29,223 nucleotides of DNA. Source: an uncultured Eubacteriales bacterium (lineage in GTDB: Bacteria > Bacillota > Clostridia > Oscillospirales > CAG-272). The notes below the pieces were generated by a model that was not told where the DNA came from, did no database searches, and saw only the letters and a program-made list of their open reading frames with translations. The stretch covers positions 1 through 29,223 of the forward strand of contig CAKSSY010000018.1 in NCBI GenBank assembly GCA_934489945.1. Reading direction: 5' to 3'. A program made the translations under genes and the position numbers. Positions 1-8,318 of this stretch are shown piece after piece. Every line of letters begins with the position of its first letter. Positions within the stretch are counted from its first letter, which is position 1.

Positions 1-3000
1 AGTAGTTATTATAAACAAAAGCAAGGAATTCCTGAGAGAGTTCGGGTGTAATATCATCCAGCGAGGGATTGACCTTTTCGGTTGCACGGCAGAACCATGT
101 CCAAGCCGTTGCGTAAGAGAAGGCATTGACCGGCTCACTGCTATCAATAGTCAGATACCGCTTGAGCATATCGTTACCGCCGGGAATCTCGTTGTCCGAG
201 GTATAGCCGAGGAAGTTCTGCTTGGTAACGTATTTGACTGCCGTTTCCTTGGCACTCTTATCCGCATACGTGATGAAATCCGGATCAAAGACATTCATCG
301 TGTCGTTATAGAGGAACTCGGACGATCCGCCCGTAGAAACACTCAACCCCATTGTTGCCATATAGCCGTTAATTCCGCTGAAGCCTGAAACGCAGGCAAT
401 TCCCTCGTTCATCAGTGCGGTATATCCCGCTTCGCTTGAGCCGAATACCGAGTTCAGACCGAAATTGTTACGGAATTCCGATGCCATGGAGGTAAAGAAG
501 TTTGCCTCGGTTCCGTATTTTTCAAGTGCGGCTGCCTTCTGCTGATTCGTGGAACCTGTATTCACGGTATTGACACCCATTGCATAAAACGGATTGCCGA
601 TCGGGTCAATAATATACGTTCTTCCGTTGATTTTTTCGGTGTGGAAGAATCCGGTTGCCTGTCCGCTGATGCCGGAATTCAGAATACCGCCGAAATTATC
701 GTACAACGTAGGGGTGGTTGCACTGAAACCAGAGAGCGTGGAAAGGAGTCTCACGTAGTTGTGATCGGTCGCATTGATAAGAGGATTGTAAACCGAATAA
801 TCTCCGTTTGCACTGTTATTGTTCACCGTGCCGATGCCAAGAGAACCATAGGTTTGAGCATAGAGTTTTGCCTTGTCAACCGTAAACCACTGATTCACCA
901 GTTTTTCGGCATAGCCCCAAGGCTCGTAGCCGCGGTTGGCAAATCTTTCAAGAAACGTCTCGTATTCAAGGGCGGAGCAGGACAACGAAAGCGTCGCACC
1001 GTTTCCGCTCTCCAAAGACGCAAATTTTGTTTCGGCAACTGTCGTCACGTTATTCTGAATTCTGAATGAGACCTCGGTCGCTCCTGCCGCCACAGCGGCT
1101 TTCACATAATCGCTGACATCCACCGTTGCCGCCGGTTTTCCGTATGCAAATGTAGCAATCAGTTCTCCATCGGCGGGTCTTGTGTTGTAAGTAAGCGTAT
1201 TTTCTTCCCATGCGTTGGGATCAACTCCGTAAATGGATGCCGCCACAGTCCCGTTTGCACTGTCAAAAGAATTGACCGGCAGACTAAGATATGCCTTGAC
1301 AGGCGGTCTATCCGCGGTTCCGCTGAGATCAAATTTCAGATAGGTGTATCGCGTATAACTTGCGCCGTCAGTCTTGGCAACCAAAATCTTGTCAGAGCCA
1401 TAGTTGATGTCGGCATACTGACCGCCACGCACATAGGTATCCTCGGAAACCGTAATACTGTATTTGGTTGCCTGTGTGTACTGCGAAATCGACAGAGTCC
1501 CATCTGCTGCGACACCATTGTACTGCACAACAGCAGACGCTCCGTATATGCGGTATCCGTTTTTCATCACATAAGGCTGTATCAAATACTCTGTCTCCGA
1601 AGAAGCATCCAATCCCGTCAAAACACAGGAGAGAATCGGCAATCCGTCAACTTCAGAAGCCTCTACCGCCGTAAAGTTCCCGGCAGACAGGCTCTCGGAA
1701 ATGACAATATTCTCAGCCGAAACATCATATGCACTTGCCTGTTCTCCGCTGATCTGCGTAATCCGATATCCGGCAGAAGAGTAATCTGTCGTATGGATCG
1801 TCGAGATCAATCGCATATCAAAGGACCCATCCGAAACCGAACTTGTCTGATATTTCAAAAAGTCAGCACTCAGCTCACGGCTGACACCGATTCGATAGTC
1901 CTCCAGAGAATAAACACGGATGTTATCAAAATACAGATTGCAATGGAATGTAGTATCACCGAGACGGATTGCGGAGTAGCCGATATTGGAAGGACTTCCG
2001 AGCGAAGCGGTGTACTGGTAAGCACCGTTCAGATAGAGATCATATTTTCCGCCGTTTTGCGGCGAGAACACCAGCTTCACATTGACCCATTCTCCTTGCG
2101 GGATATAAGTTCCCGTCGCATCGGTTGTAACATTGGTACCTTTGTAGATCTGACCGTCACCGTCGATACGGAAGGAACGATACTGCTTTGTCGTACTTCC
2201 GCTTTCTCCGGTTATCCAGGTAAACAGCGACATCGGATATTCGTAAGAGGTCTTGCCACCGTATGTGCCGGTCGGCAGAGCGGCAAAATTCAGATCTGCC
2301 TCCACTACCACCGTCTCATAATTTGCCAGTGAAAGAGCTTCGTCGGTGATGATGAAATTTCCTCTGCCGTTCACATGAATACAGGAACGGTTGTCATACG
2401 TTGTCTTGACAAAGGAAGTTGAGGCAAGCGAAACGCCTTCAAGATCAGTCGAAGTAAGTGCGGCACCGGTGTCAAAGCCGAAATCCCAGTACAACGCGTT
2501 GTTTGCCCGAATGTGAATGTCATCCAGGGAAACCGTGTAAGAATACCGGGAATCAAAGAAACGAATGACAGAAGATGTCAGCGTTGCCGGTGCGCCGAAA
2601 TTGCCGCTGAAACCGTATATGCCGTCCACATACACACTGTACGCGCCGCTCGACGGCTCAAAAACCAGCTTGATCTTGTTCCATTCATTCGGAGTCAGAA
2701 CCACCTCTGTCGCCGTCGATGCGGACGTTCCGGTATAAAGCCGACCGTTGTCGTCTATCCGGATAGAGCGGTAACTCGTCGAACCGGAAGCAGTATTTGT
2801 CATCCAGGTAATGAGCGACATCGGATAGGTCGCAGGCGTATTTCCGCCACTGCTCCCCGACGGAAACGCTTCAAAACGGATGCTTGCCTCCACACTGACG
2901 GTTTCAAAATTGGAAAAGGCACAGTTGTCGTCCCTGACATAAAAGAATCCGCTACCGTTTACACGTCCGAGACAGGTATGAGAATCTGTCTCCGTAAGCG

Positions 3001-3205
3001 TGAAACCGGATGCTTGAAGAGTAACACCATCCATATGAGAATCGGACGGAGAGGACATGTTGTCAAAGTCAATATGCCACGAAATCGCATCAGGGGGCGA
3101 AATCGTTTGTAGAGCAAATGTGGCAACAGCTGTTACCGGGATGGCGATTGCAAGCGCAAGGGCAAGCAATCCGTGTAGGAATCGGGATCTTCTCTTGGTT
3201 TTCAT
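1..3205 (-). CDS. Large secreted glycoside-hydrolase-like protein with two LamG-like domains and a CBM96/DNRLRE domain (partial, C-terminus off window)
   Basis: The frame is open from an ATG at 3205 to the left edge, giving at least 1068 residues with no stop, so the gene is cut by the window. A basic start (MKTKRRSR) followed by a hydrophobic stretch to about residue 30 is a signal peptide, so the product is secreted. Two consecutive LamG/concanavalin-like modules lie at about 40-228 and 238-430, each ending in a similar strand (SLDDIHIR, YFDNIRVY). A region of unknown fold follows at 440-560. A DNRLRE/CBM96-like domain lies at about 580-738 (DTYVRGGQYADINYG). From about 780 there is a TIM-barrel-like glycoside hydrolase with DPIGNPFYAMGVN near 865 and GYTSDNEI near 1000. 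The latter resembles the acid/base region of clan GH-A agarase/galactosidase-like enzymes (GH50/86 type); family assignment is tentative. An AGGAAAG ribosome site precedes the start. The substrate is unknown, probably a complex plant or algal glycan. Confidence 0.8.
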   Translation of the reverse strand, partial: MKTKRRSRFLHGLLALALAIAIPVTAVATFALQTISPPDAISWHIDFDNMSSPSDSHMDGVTLQASGFTLTETDSHTCLGRVNGSGFFYVRDDNCAFSNFETVSVEASIRFEAFPSGSSGGNTPATYPMSLITWMTNTASGSTSYRSIRIDDNGRLYTGTSASTATEVVLTPNEWNKIKLVFEPSSGAYSVYVDGIYGFSGNFGAPATLTSSVIRFFDSRYSYTVSLDDIHIRANNALYWDFGFDTGAALTSTDLEGVSLASTSFVKTTYDNRSCIHVNGRGNFIITDEALSLANYETVVVEADLNFAALPTGTYGGKTSYEYPMSLFTWITGESGSTTKQYRSFRIDGDGQIYKGTNVTTDATGTYIPQGEWVNVKLVFSPQNGGKYDLYLNGAYQYTASLGSPSNIGYSAIRLGDTTFHCNLYFDNIRVYSLEDYRIGVSRELSADFLKYQTSSVSDGSFDMRLISTIHTTDYSSAGYRITQISGEQASAYDVSAENIVISESLSAGNFTAVEASEVDGLPILSCVLTGLDASSETEYLIQPYVMKNGYRIYGASAVVQYNGVAADGTLSISQYTQATKYSITVSEDTYVRGGQYADINYGSDKILVAKTDGASYTRYTYLKFDLSGTADRPPVKAYLSLPVNSFDSANGTVAASIYGVDPNAWEENTLTYNTRPADGELIATFAYGKPAATVDVSDYVKAAVAAGATEVSFRIQNNVTTVAETKFASLESGNGATLSLSCSALEYETFLERFANRGYEPWGYAEKLVNQWFTVDKAKLYAQTYGSLGIGTVNNNSANGDYSVYNPLINATDHNYVRLLSTLSGFSATTPTLYDNFGGILNSGISGQATGFFHTEKINGRTYIIDPIGNPFYAMGVNTVNTGSTNQQKAAALEKYGTEANFFTSMASEFRNNFGLNSVFGSSEAGYTALMNEGIACVSGFSGINGYMATMGLSVSTGGSSEFLYNDTMNVFDPDFITYADKSAKETAVKYVTKQNFLGYTSDNEIPGGNDMLKRYLTIDSSEPVNAFSYATAWTWFCRATEKVNPSLDDITPELSQEFLAFVYNNY

Positions 3206-3457
3206 CTTCTTTCCTTTCGGTTTTTATTTTTTCATCGGAAAACTTCCGGTGATTTCCCTCTTGTACTACTTCATTCCATAATGTTTTTTCAAAAAACACG
3301 TCCAAAACCATTCATGATACTTGTTAGGCAAAATTCACAACAAATGCCCCAAAATTGTCCAAAATATTTTTGCGCCAAAAGAAAATCCAACATAATTAAC
3401 AAAAAGTTTTGCCAAAAATTGTCTATTGTCGTTCATACTGTCCGTTTGTTGAATACT

Positions 3458-3485
3458 ATTATACCAAAAAAATTTCAAAATGCAA
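3458..3485 (-). promoter_or_regulatory. Promoter for the secreted glycoside hydrolase gene
   Basis: On the minus strand there is TTGCAT (3485-3480), a 16-nt spacer and TATAAT (3463-3458), with TG one base before the -10 (extended -10). Transcription would begin near 3451, leaving a leader of about 245 nt before the ATG at 3205. The AT-rich leader region 3302-3469 carries six copies of CCAAAA in the same plus-strand orientation. Apart from this and a weak hairpin near 3236-3254, I see nothing in the leader. Confidence 0.65.
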
Positions 3486-3537
3486 GGGAAAAATGAAAAA
3501 AATTTTTCAACATTTTCAACCGCGAATTGCTATAAAA

Positions 3538-3575
3538 TCCCCCGAAAGTCCTGAAAAATGAAAACTTTCGGGGGA
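3538..3575 (-). terminator. Rho-independent terminator of the isomerase operon
   Basis: Perfect 12-bp inverted repeat: TCCCCCGAAAGT (3538-3549) and ACTTTCGGGGGA (3564-3575) with a 14-nt loop. On the minus strand the stem is followed by ATTTTAT, a modest T-tract. It lies about 95 nt after the stop of the 700-residue gene, as expected for the end of that operon. The remaining gap (3576-3670) holds nothing I recognise. Confidence 0.75.
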
Positions 3576-3670
3576 ACTCTTTTGTAAGCATAAACAAATT
3601 CAAGCCGCACGATAGCCGTTTTTATTATACGCTTTCCGCATTTTCAGACCGATCTCCTGCCCGGATTCCC

Positions 3671-5773
3671 TTATCTTTTCGGAAACAAAACAATATAGTT
3701 CCCGGTCAAATTCTCAGCCTTGTAATAAATGCCGTTTTTGTCGTCTTCCATTCTTTCCAAGCCTTCTATATAATCCGGGGTGCTGTCGGGAGCACCGACG
3801 GAATTTGCAAGGAAAACCTCTCTGTTGCCCTCCGGCAATATATAGACCTCTGCGTTTTCAAGTCCGCCGAGTCTGAGTTTCCGGTGATAAACCGTACTTG
3901 CGGGTGCACGTTCCCTAAGCGTAACCACTCCGCTTTTCTGCTTGACAAAAACTCTGCACTCCTTATGCTCGCACATACCGAAACGGTAAACGGCTTTACC
4001 GTCTCTGATTTCTGTATCGGTTCCCGTAAGGATCGGGGCACCGAGCGGAAAATTTAAAAGGGTGTCGGTTGTGAGATTCGGGGAATATACAGAAAATAAC
4101 ATAGCGTTTTCAACTCTTGCAATCGTCAAAGCATTTGGCTTTACCTCCTCGGATTTGCGGTCAAACCCGATAAAATAGCCGAAATCGGCGAGCTTTTCCC
4201 TTATCGCAGACGGGTGAGATGAAATATCAACGAAGCTGTGTTTGAAGTGATGGCTCCTCGCGTATTTTTCACTTCCGTAATAAATAACGGTTCCACCTGC
4301 ACTTTCCAACTTTTCCAAAATTTCGGAACATTGAGAAATCGGTGATACAAGGATACTGCGTTTATATAAATTCAAATCGTTTTTCAAAAAAATGTCAGAG
4401 GAGACGACGCAGTTGAGCGGAAATCCGTTGTTGATTGCCTCGGAGATGTATTTGTCACCGTAATACATTTCAAAAAGCAGTTCTTCGGAATGTGATGTCG
4501 TGTACTCACGCATAGGATAAACCCATACAAGGGGTGCCGGACTGTCGGATATGTCCTTTTCCGCCTTGAGGATATGCGGTAACGGCTCGTATACACAGTT
4601 ATCCGGCATATTTCCGTAAGAATTGTCAATTGACAGGATGTTGAACGTTTCCGCCGAGCGCGTTCTGCCGTCAGAATCCATTCTTGATACCGCCATGGGA
4701 AGATATATGTCGTGCGGCTGTCCGTTGTAACGGTCATACCACGGAGAATTGATCCACCATGGGTCATGTATATAATATCTGAACATAAAATCATCGCCGG
4801 GCAGTTCACAGATGCGTGTCATGTGCCCCATTATTTCAAGTCCAAAATTGTCATTAAGAGCCGCCCACGGGGAATTCGGGGGAGGCGTTATATGGAACCC
4901 GGCATTGTATATATCATAAAGCGGTACACCATCGGTAGCATAATCAATTCCGACCGAATTGTTTGTACCCCTGGTTTCAATAGGAAAATCCGGACATTCT
5001 TTTCGGAAAAGCCGCCAAAATTCAAAAACACTATTTCGGGTTTCCGCAAGATTTTTCAGGTTAAAACTTTTCCCGTCAAACACCTTTCCGGTAATATGCC
5101 ACGGTTCCGAGCTAAAGCCCAAGCCGTTTGAAAACCATAAATAATCAAACCCCATATCTTTCAGAAATATATTGGACTGTTTTCCGAAAAAAGTTCCGAA
5201 CGGTGTGTTCTGAGGAATTCCTTCGGGATATGCGGCATATCTGAAATCATCACCGTTAAGCAGTGCCGTAGCGTCAACAAACCCAAAGGAATCCAGCCTT
5301 GACCCGGAGGAAATTTCCGGATGACGCTTATATTTAAAATCAGATACGGCAAATTCCGGACCTATATCAAAGGTTTCGCCGACTCTGATAACCGAATCGG
5401 GAAACGCCTTTGCTCCCTCTTCCTTAAAAATTGCCACAATTTTTCTTAAAACAGCATACGTCATTCTGGGTGGATTTTCGGTATAAAAGCGTTTCTTTTC
5501 ATGCAGGGAACAATCAGGACGATCATTTTCACTTAACAACGGATTATTTGCCGTCCCCATATAACAACACCATTCAAACGTTTCCTCCAAATTGCCGGAA
5601 TAATCGAGAATTTCACTTCCGTCCGATGTCCAAAGCATTATGGAAATCGTCTCTCTGTTTTTTAAAAGCGGTCTCCACTGTTCAAAAATTTTTTTGCAGA
5701 CTCCGCGAATGTAATCGTCGTCTGTACATTTAAAGGGTTTCAAACTGACTTCAAGATTAACGGTTTTAAACAT
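3671..5773 (-). CDS. Uncharacterised 700-residue cytoplasmic protein, sugar-hydrolase-like, in the isomerase operon
   Basis: I do not recognise a characterised family. There is no signal peptide or membrane segment, so it should be cytoplasmic. The N-terminal half is rich in aromatic and acidic residues with short motifs of TIM-barrel type (LEVSLKPF, SIMLWTSDGSEILDY, DYLWFSNGLGFSSEPW near 210, RYYIHDPWWINSPWYDRYNG near 335). Residues about 440-560 look like a Rossmann-type segment (VSSDIFLKNDL, GGTVIYYGSEKY) resembling the domain that follows the barrel in GH42-like beta-galactosidases. The C-terminus is beta-rich. This arrangement suggests an intracellular glycosidase or a related sugar-processing enzyme, but that is inference. 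It follows the isomerase-family gene by 9 nt, with AGGAGA before the ATG, so the two are co-transcribed and probably act on the same sugar. It ends before the terminator at 3538-3575. Confidence 0.8.
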   Translation of the reverse strand: MFKTVNLEVSLKPFKCTDDDYIRGVCKKIFEQWRPLLKNRETISIMLWTSDGSEILDYSGNLEETFEWCCYMGTANNPLLSENDRPDCSLHEKKRFYTENPPRMTYAVLRKIVAIFKEEGAKAFPDSVIRVGETFDIGPEFAVSDFKYKRHPEISSGSRLDSFGFVDATALLNGDDFRYAAYPEGIPQNTPFGTFFGKQSNIFLKDMGFDYLWFSNGLGFSSEPWHITGKVFDGKSFNLKNLAETRNSVFEFWRLFRKECPDFPIETRGTNNSVGIDYATDGVPLYDIYNAGFHITPPPNSPWAALNDNFGLEIMGHMTRICELPGDDFMFRYYIHDPWWINSPWYDRYNGQPHDIYLPMAVSRMDSDGRTRSAETFNILSIDNSYGNMPDNCVYEPLPHILKAEKDISDSPAPLVWVYPMREYTTSHSEELLFEMYYGDKYISEAINNGFPLNCVVSSDIFLKNDLNLYKRSILVSPISQCSEILEKLESAGGTVIYYGSEKYARSHHFKHSFVDISSHPSAIREKLADFGYFIGFDRKSEEVKPNALTIARVENAMLFSVYSPNLTTDTLLNFPLGAPILTGTDTEIRDGKAVYRFGMCEHKECRVFVKQKSGVVTLRERAPASTVYHRKLRLGGLENAEVYILPEGNREVFLANSVGAPDSTPDYIEGLERMEDDKNGIYYKAENLTGNYIVLFPKR

Positions 5774-5782
5774 TTCTCTCTC

Positions 5783-7228
5783 CTATTTTACGGTTACGGA
5801 TTCAATCCCCAAAATATCCGCTATTTTTCTTATGGTTTCGGCGTGATGTCCTATACCAAGAGCATAATGGTGAGTGGGACCCGCCATCACCCATTTTTTA
5901 ATATATTCGCAAGTATCGGGCTGAAACACCGCGCGTGTATTGGTATTACCGGTTGGCGGTATGGCACCCGCCTGTGATTCTCCTTCGCCGATGATAAAAC
6001 GGAAACGACCGTTTGCATCCTGCGTAATGCCGAGCATGGTGATAGGTCCCTCTTTGATTTTAAATTCAACCGACGCGCCGCTCCCCTCCTTTCCGTGGTA
6101 TTTTAAGAGACTGCGAACGATCGGCTTTCCCTGGGCAATTGCAATGTGATGAGGTCCGTCATGACCGATTAAAATGCAGTTGTTGTCAAAATCAAACGGA
6201 TGCAACTCCGCAAAACTTCCGCCTATCCCCAAGCGGTCCATAATCAGCATGGCGATACAGGTCTTAATATCAAATTCACCGCACATAGGAAATCCCTTGC
6301 CGATAAGCATTGAATTGCCGACTATAAGCGAAGATATCGCCCGGCGAACGTCTGAGTCCGGTAATCCTTCATAATAATAAGCAAGACCGTCAAGCCTGTT
6401 GTCGTTTATAAAATGCTCCAAAGCCACCGCACTCCGCGCCGAATTACGCAAATCTTCATCTGTGAGTTTTTTCGTTATAGGATCACTCACCGGATCGGGA
6501 CGGTCAAATTTTTCGCATATCTCGGCGGACTTTGTTGTTATCTCTTCTTCGGTAACCGCATTTTCATATGTGAGGATGGAATCCGGTTCCAAAAGCGGCA
6601 CATGAAGACCGAATGCCGCCGAAACCGCGGTCGGGTCTGTATGCATATCATACATGGATTCCAGCACATGACCCATAAGCCCGATACGCGCGCCGCGCAG
6701 ACCGCGCAAAACGGAAGCAATCCCGCACCATTCCCTAAGAGCTTTATCGGCTCTTTCATCGCCGTTCAGACAACCTATAATCACATCGCTTATCTTTTTC
6801 CCAAGCCTGTTTGCAACACCGACATATTCCGGAACTGCACAGATACAGTCATTTTCAAGTTGCATAAGCGTGTTTGCCTTTGTGTAATCCAATGCACGTA
6901 AGGGTTGTAGGGCGGTAAGCACTACGGGACGGTCAGAATCGCGCATGATAGGTGCGAATACCGACGAGGTTGCATAGGTAACCATATTGCAAAACCATAT
7001 GTCGCAATTCACCGCCTTTAGCTTCGGTAGCAACTCGTATGCCCGGATCTCACTGTCGACAATTCCGAAGTCTGTCACTTCCACCCCGTAAGACAAAAGT
7101 TTTTTACAAAGGCATGCGTGATAATTTTCGAGCCTTTCGCGCAAAGCGGGAAACTGTGACCAATATTTGGCGTGAGCAACCGCGAAAACGGCAATTCTAC
7201 CGGGCATTCTGAATTTTTTCAATGACAT
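5783..7228 (-). CDS. L-arabinose/L-fucose isomerase family protein (metal-dependent aldose-ketose isomerase-like)
   Basis: 481 residues when started at the ATG at 7228. A GTG at 7237 is possible, but AGGTGAGG (7239-7232) sits at a usable distance only from the ATG. The protein has the FucI/AraA fold signature. The four metal or catalytic positions of L-arabinose isomerase appear preserved: Glu in MCGEFDIKT (about 318), Glu in SFAELHPFD (about 341), His in CILIGHDGP (about 356) and His in THHYALGIGHH (about 453). It is therefore likely an active Mn-dependent isomerase of a sugar I cannot name. It is divergent from an AraC regulator and is followed after 9 nt by the uncharacterised 700-residue gene, so it is part of a small inducible sugar-use operon. 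No kinase or transporter is present in the window. Confidence 0.88.
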   Translation of the reverse strand: MSLKKFRMPGRIAVFAVAHAKYWSQFPALRERLENYHACLCKKLLSYGVEVTDFGIVDSEIRAYELLPKLKAVNCDIWFCNMVTYATSSVFAPIMRDSDRPVVLTALQPLRALDYTKANTLMQLENDCICAVPEYVGVANRLGKKISDVIIGCLNGDERADKALREWCGIASVLRGLRGARIGLMGHVLESMYDMHTDPTAVSAAFGLHVPLLEPDSILTYENAVTEEEITTKSAEICEKFDRPDPVSDPITKKLTDEDLRNSARSAVALEHFINDNRLDGLAYYYEGLPDSDVRRAISSLIVGNSMLIGKGFPMCGEFDIKTCIAMLIMDRLGIGGSFAELHPFDFDNNCILIGHDGPHHIAIAQGKPIVRSLLKYHGKEGSGASVEFKIKEGPITMLGITQDANGRFRFIIGEGESQAGAIPPTGNTNTRAVFQPDTCEYIKKWVMAGPTHHYALGIGHHAETIRKIADILGIESVTVK

Positions 7229-7261
7229 AACCCTCACCTAAAAAAAATAAAGATTTATGAC

Positions 7262-7290
7262 TTGATTATATCACGAAAATATATTATAAT
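7262..7290 (+). promoter_or_regulatory. Promoter of the AraC-family regulator
   Basis: TTGATT (7262-7267), a 17-nt spacer and TATAAT (7285-7290). The start would be near 7297, giving a leader of about 42 nt with AAGGAGA before the ATG at 7339. The arms TTGATTATA (7262-7270) and TATAATCAA (7285-7293) form a perfect 9-bp inverted repeat, so the same element reads as a promoter in both directions. Confidence 0.7.
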
Positions 7291-7293
7291 CAA
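7265..7293 (-). promoter_or_regulatory. Promoter of the isomerase operon
   Basis: Read on the minus strand: TTGATT (7293-7288), a 17-nt spacer and TATAAT (7270-7265). The start would be near 7258, about 30 nt before the ATG at 7228. It is the mirror image of the araC promoter on the same DNA: each -35 overlaps the other promoter's -10 by three bases. Confidence 0.7.
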
Positions 7294-7338
7294 AGCACAA
7301 ACCAAAGATAAAACAGCACAAAATAAAGGAGATTCCAA

Positions 7339-8172
7339 ATGTTTCTGAGTCAAATTCACCCCTATGTAAGATTCCCAAGGAAACTGGTCATTTCCGAAAG
7401 CTCTGTTTTTTGTGATGTCTTTCCCGTTGACGCGAGATTTTTTTATGTGTCCGAGGGCGAGGGCAGGATAATCCTTTCCGATCATACGGAGGTTTTGTCA
7501 CACGGAAGTGCGCTCTTCATAAACTCCGGTGTCAAATATCGCATTGTTCCTTCCAATGCCGTCTATTTGGCAATCAACTTTGATTGGACACAAGATTTCA
7601 GTAATTACAGCGCACCGGTTTCACCGATTCCGTATGACGGCGACAACACCGCCTATCCTGTATTTGAAAATATAAACTTTGAAGATTGCCCTTCATTCAA
7701 CCGGTACGCATTGTGCAAAAACATCTATTTTGCCGAAAAAATCGTTCAAGAAATGATTGACCGCTATGAAAAGAAACAGGCATATTATCAGTTGGAAGCA
7801 AACGCCGAACTTGTGATAATTTTGACCGAAGTTGCCCGCCGGCTTGACCGACAAACAGATAAACGCTTTCAGGCTGCCGAAATTGCGGATTATTTACAAA
7901 AGCATTACAAAGAAAACATTTCAAATGAAACTATAGCAAACGTTTTCCACTTTCATCCGAATTATATCAGCTCTGAATTTAAAGCCAATTTCGGCGTTCC
8001 GCTTCATCGCTATTTGTCAGAGTTGCGTATCACAAAAGCGATCGGACTTCTTGAAACCGGACAATACAGCATTGAAAAAGTTGCCGAAGAGGTCGGATTC
8101 CATGATCCCAACTATTTTTCGAGATATTTTAAAAAAGTTATCGGCAAAACGCCGAATTCGTTTTGTCGTTAA
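7339..8172 (+). CDS. AraC-family transcriptional regulator
   Basis: 277 residues. The N-terminal part (about 1-150) is a cupin-like sensory domain (FYVSEGEGRIILSDH, HGSALFINSGVKYRI) that would bind a sugar or sugar derivative. The C-terminal ~100 residues carry the two helix-turn-helix motifs of the AraC/XylS family, ending in the typical signature VGFHDPNYFSRYFKKVIG. A good AAGGAGA site six bases before the ATG fixes the start. It is divergent from the isomerase-family operon and shares its symmetric promoter element, so it very likely controls that operon and perhaps itself. The effector is unknown. A terminator at 8236-8290 ends the transcript. Confidence 0.93.
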   Translation: MFLSQIHPYVRFPRKLVISESSVFCDVFPVDARFFYVSEGEGRIILSDHTEVLSHGSALFINSGVKYRIVPSNAVYLAINFDWTQDFSNYSAPVSPIPYDGDNTAYPVFENINFEDCPSFNRYALCKNIYFAEKIVQEMIDRYEKKQAYYQLEANAELVIILTEVARRLDRQTDKRFQAAEIADYLQKHYKENISNETIANVFHFHPNYISSEFKANFGVPLHRYLSELRITKAIGLLETGQYSIEKVAEEVGFHDPNYFSRYFKKVIGKTPNSFCR

Positions 8173-8235
8173 GACAGCCGGAAATGACACATAATGGATT
8201 TTCATGTTTCTGCTTTTGTCTTATTTCTTCATAAC

Positions 8236-8290
8236 AAAAAAGAACTGCCGCCAAACGCTCCGATTTTTGCATTTGGGGCAGCCCTTTTTT
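8236..8290. terminator. Bidirectional terminator between araC-type gene and oleate hydratase gene
   Basis: A-tract (8236-8241), stem CTGCC(g)CCAAA (8245-8255) pairing with TTTGGGGCAG (8272-8281) around a 16-nt loop, then a T-tract (8285-8290). It lies between two convergent genes and can stop transcripts from either side. One bulged base interrupts the stem. Confidence 0.75.
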
Positions 8291-8318
8291 ATTTCATGTT
8301 TTTCAAATTGTTCCGGAC

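Noticed and set aside
1793..3112. Plus-strand open frames of 179 and 199 codons
   Set aside because: Antisense to the secreted hydrolase, whose minus-strand frame is continuous and carries a signal peptide and recognisable domains.
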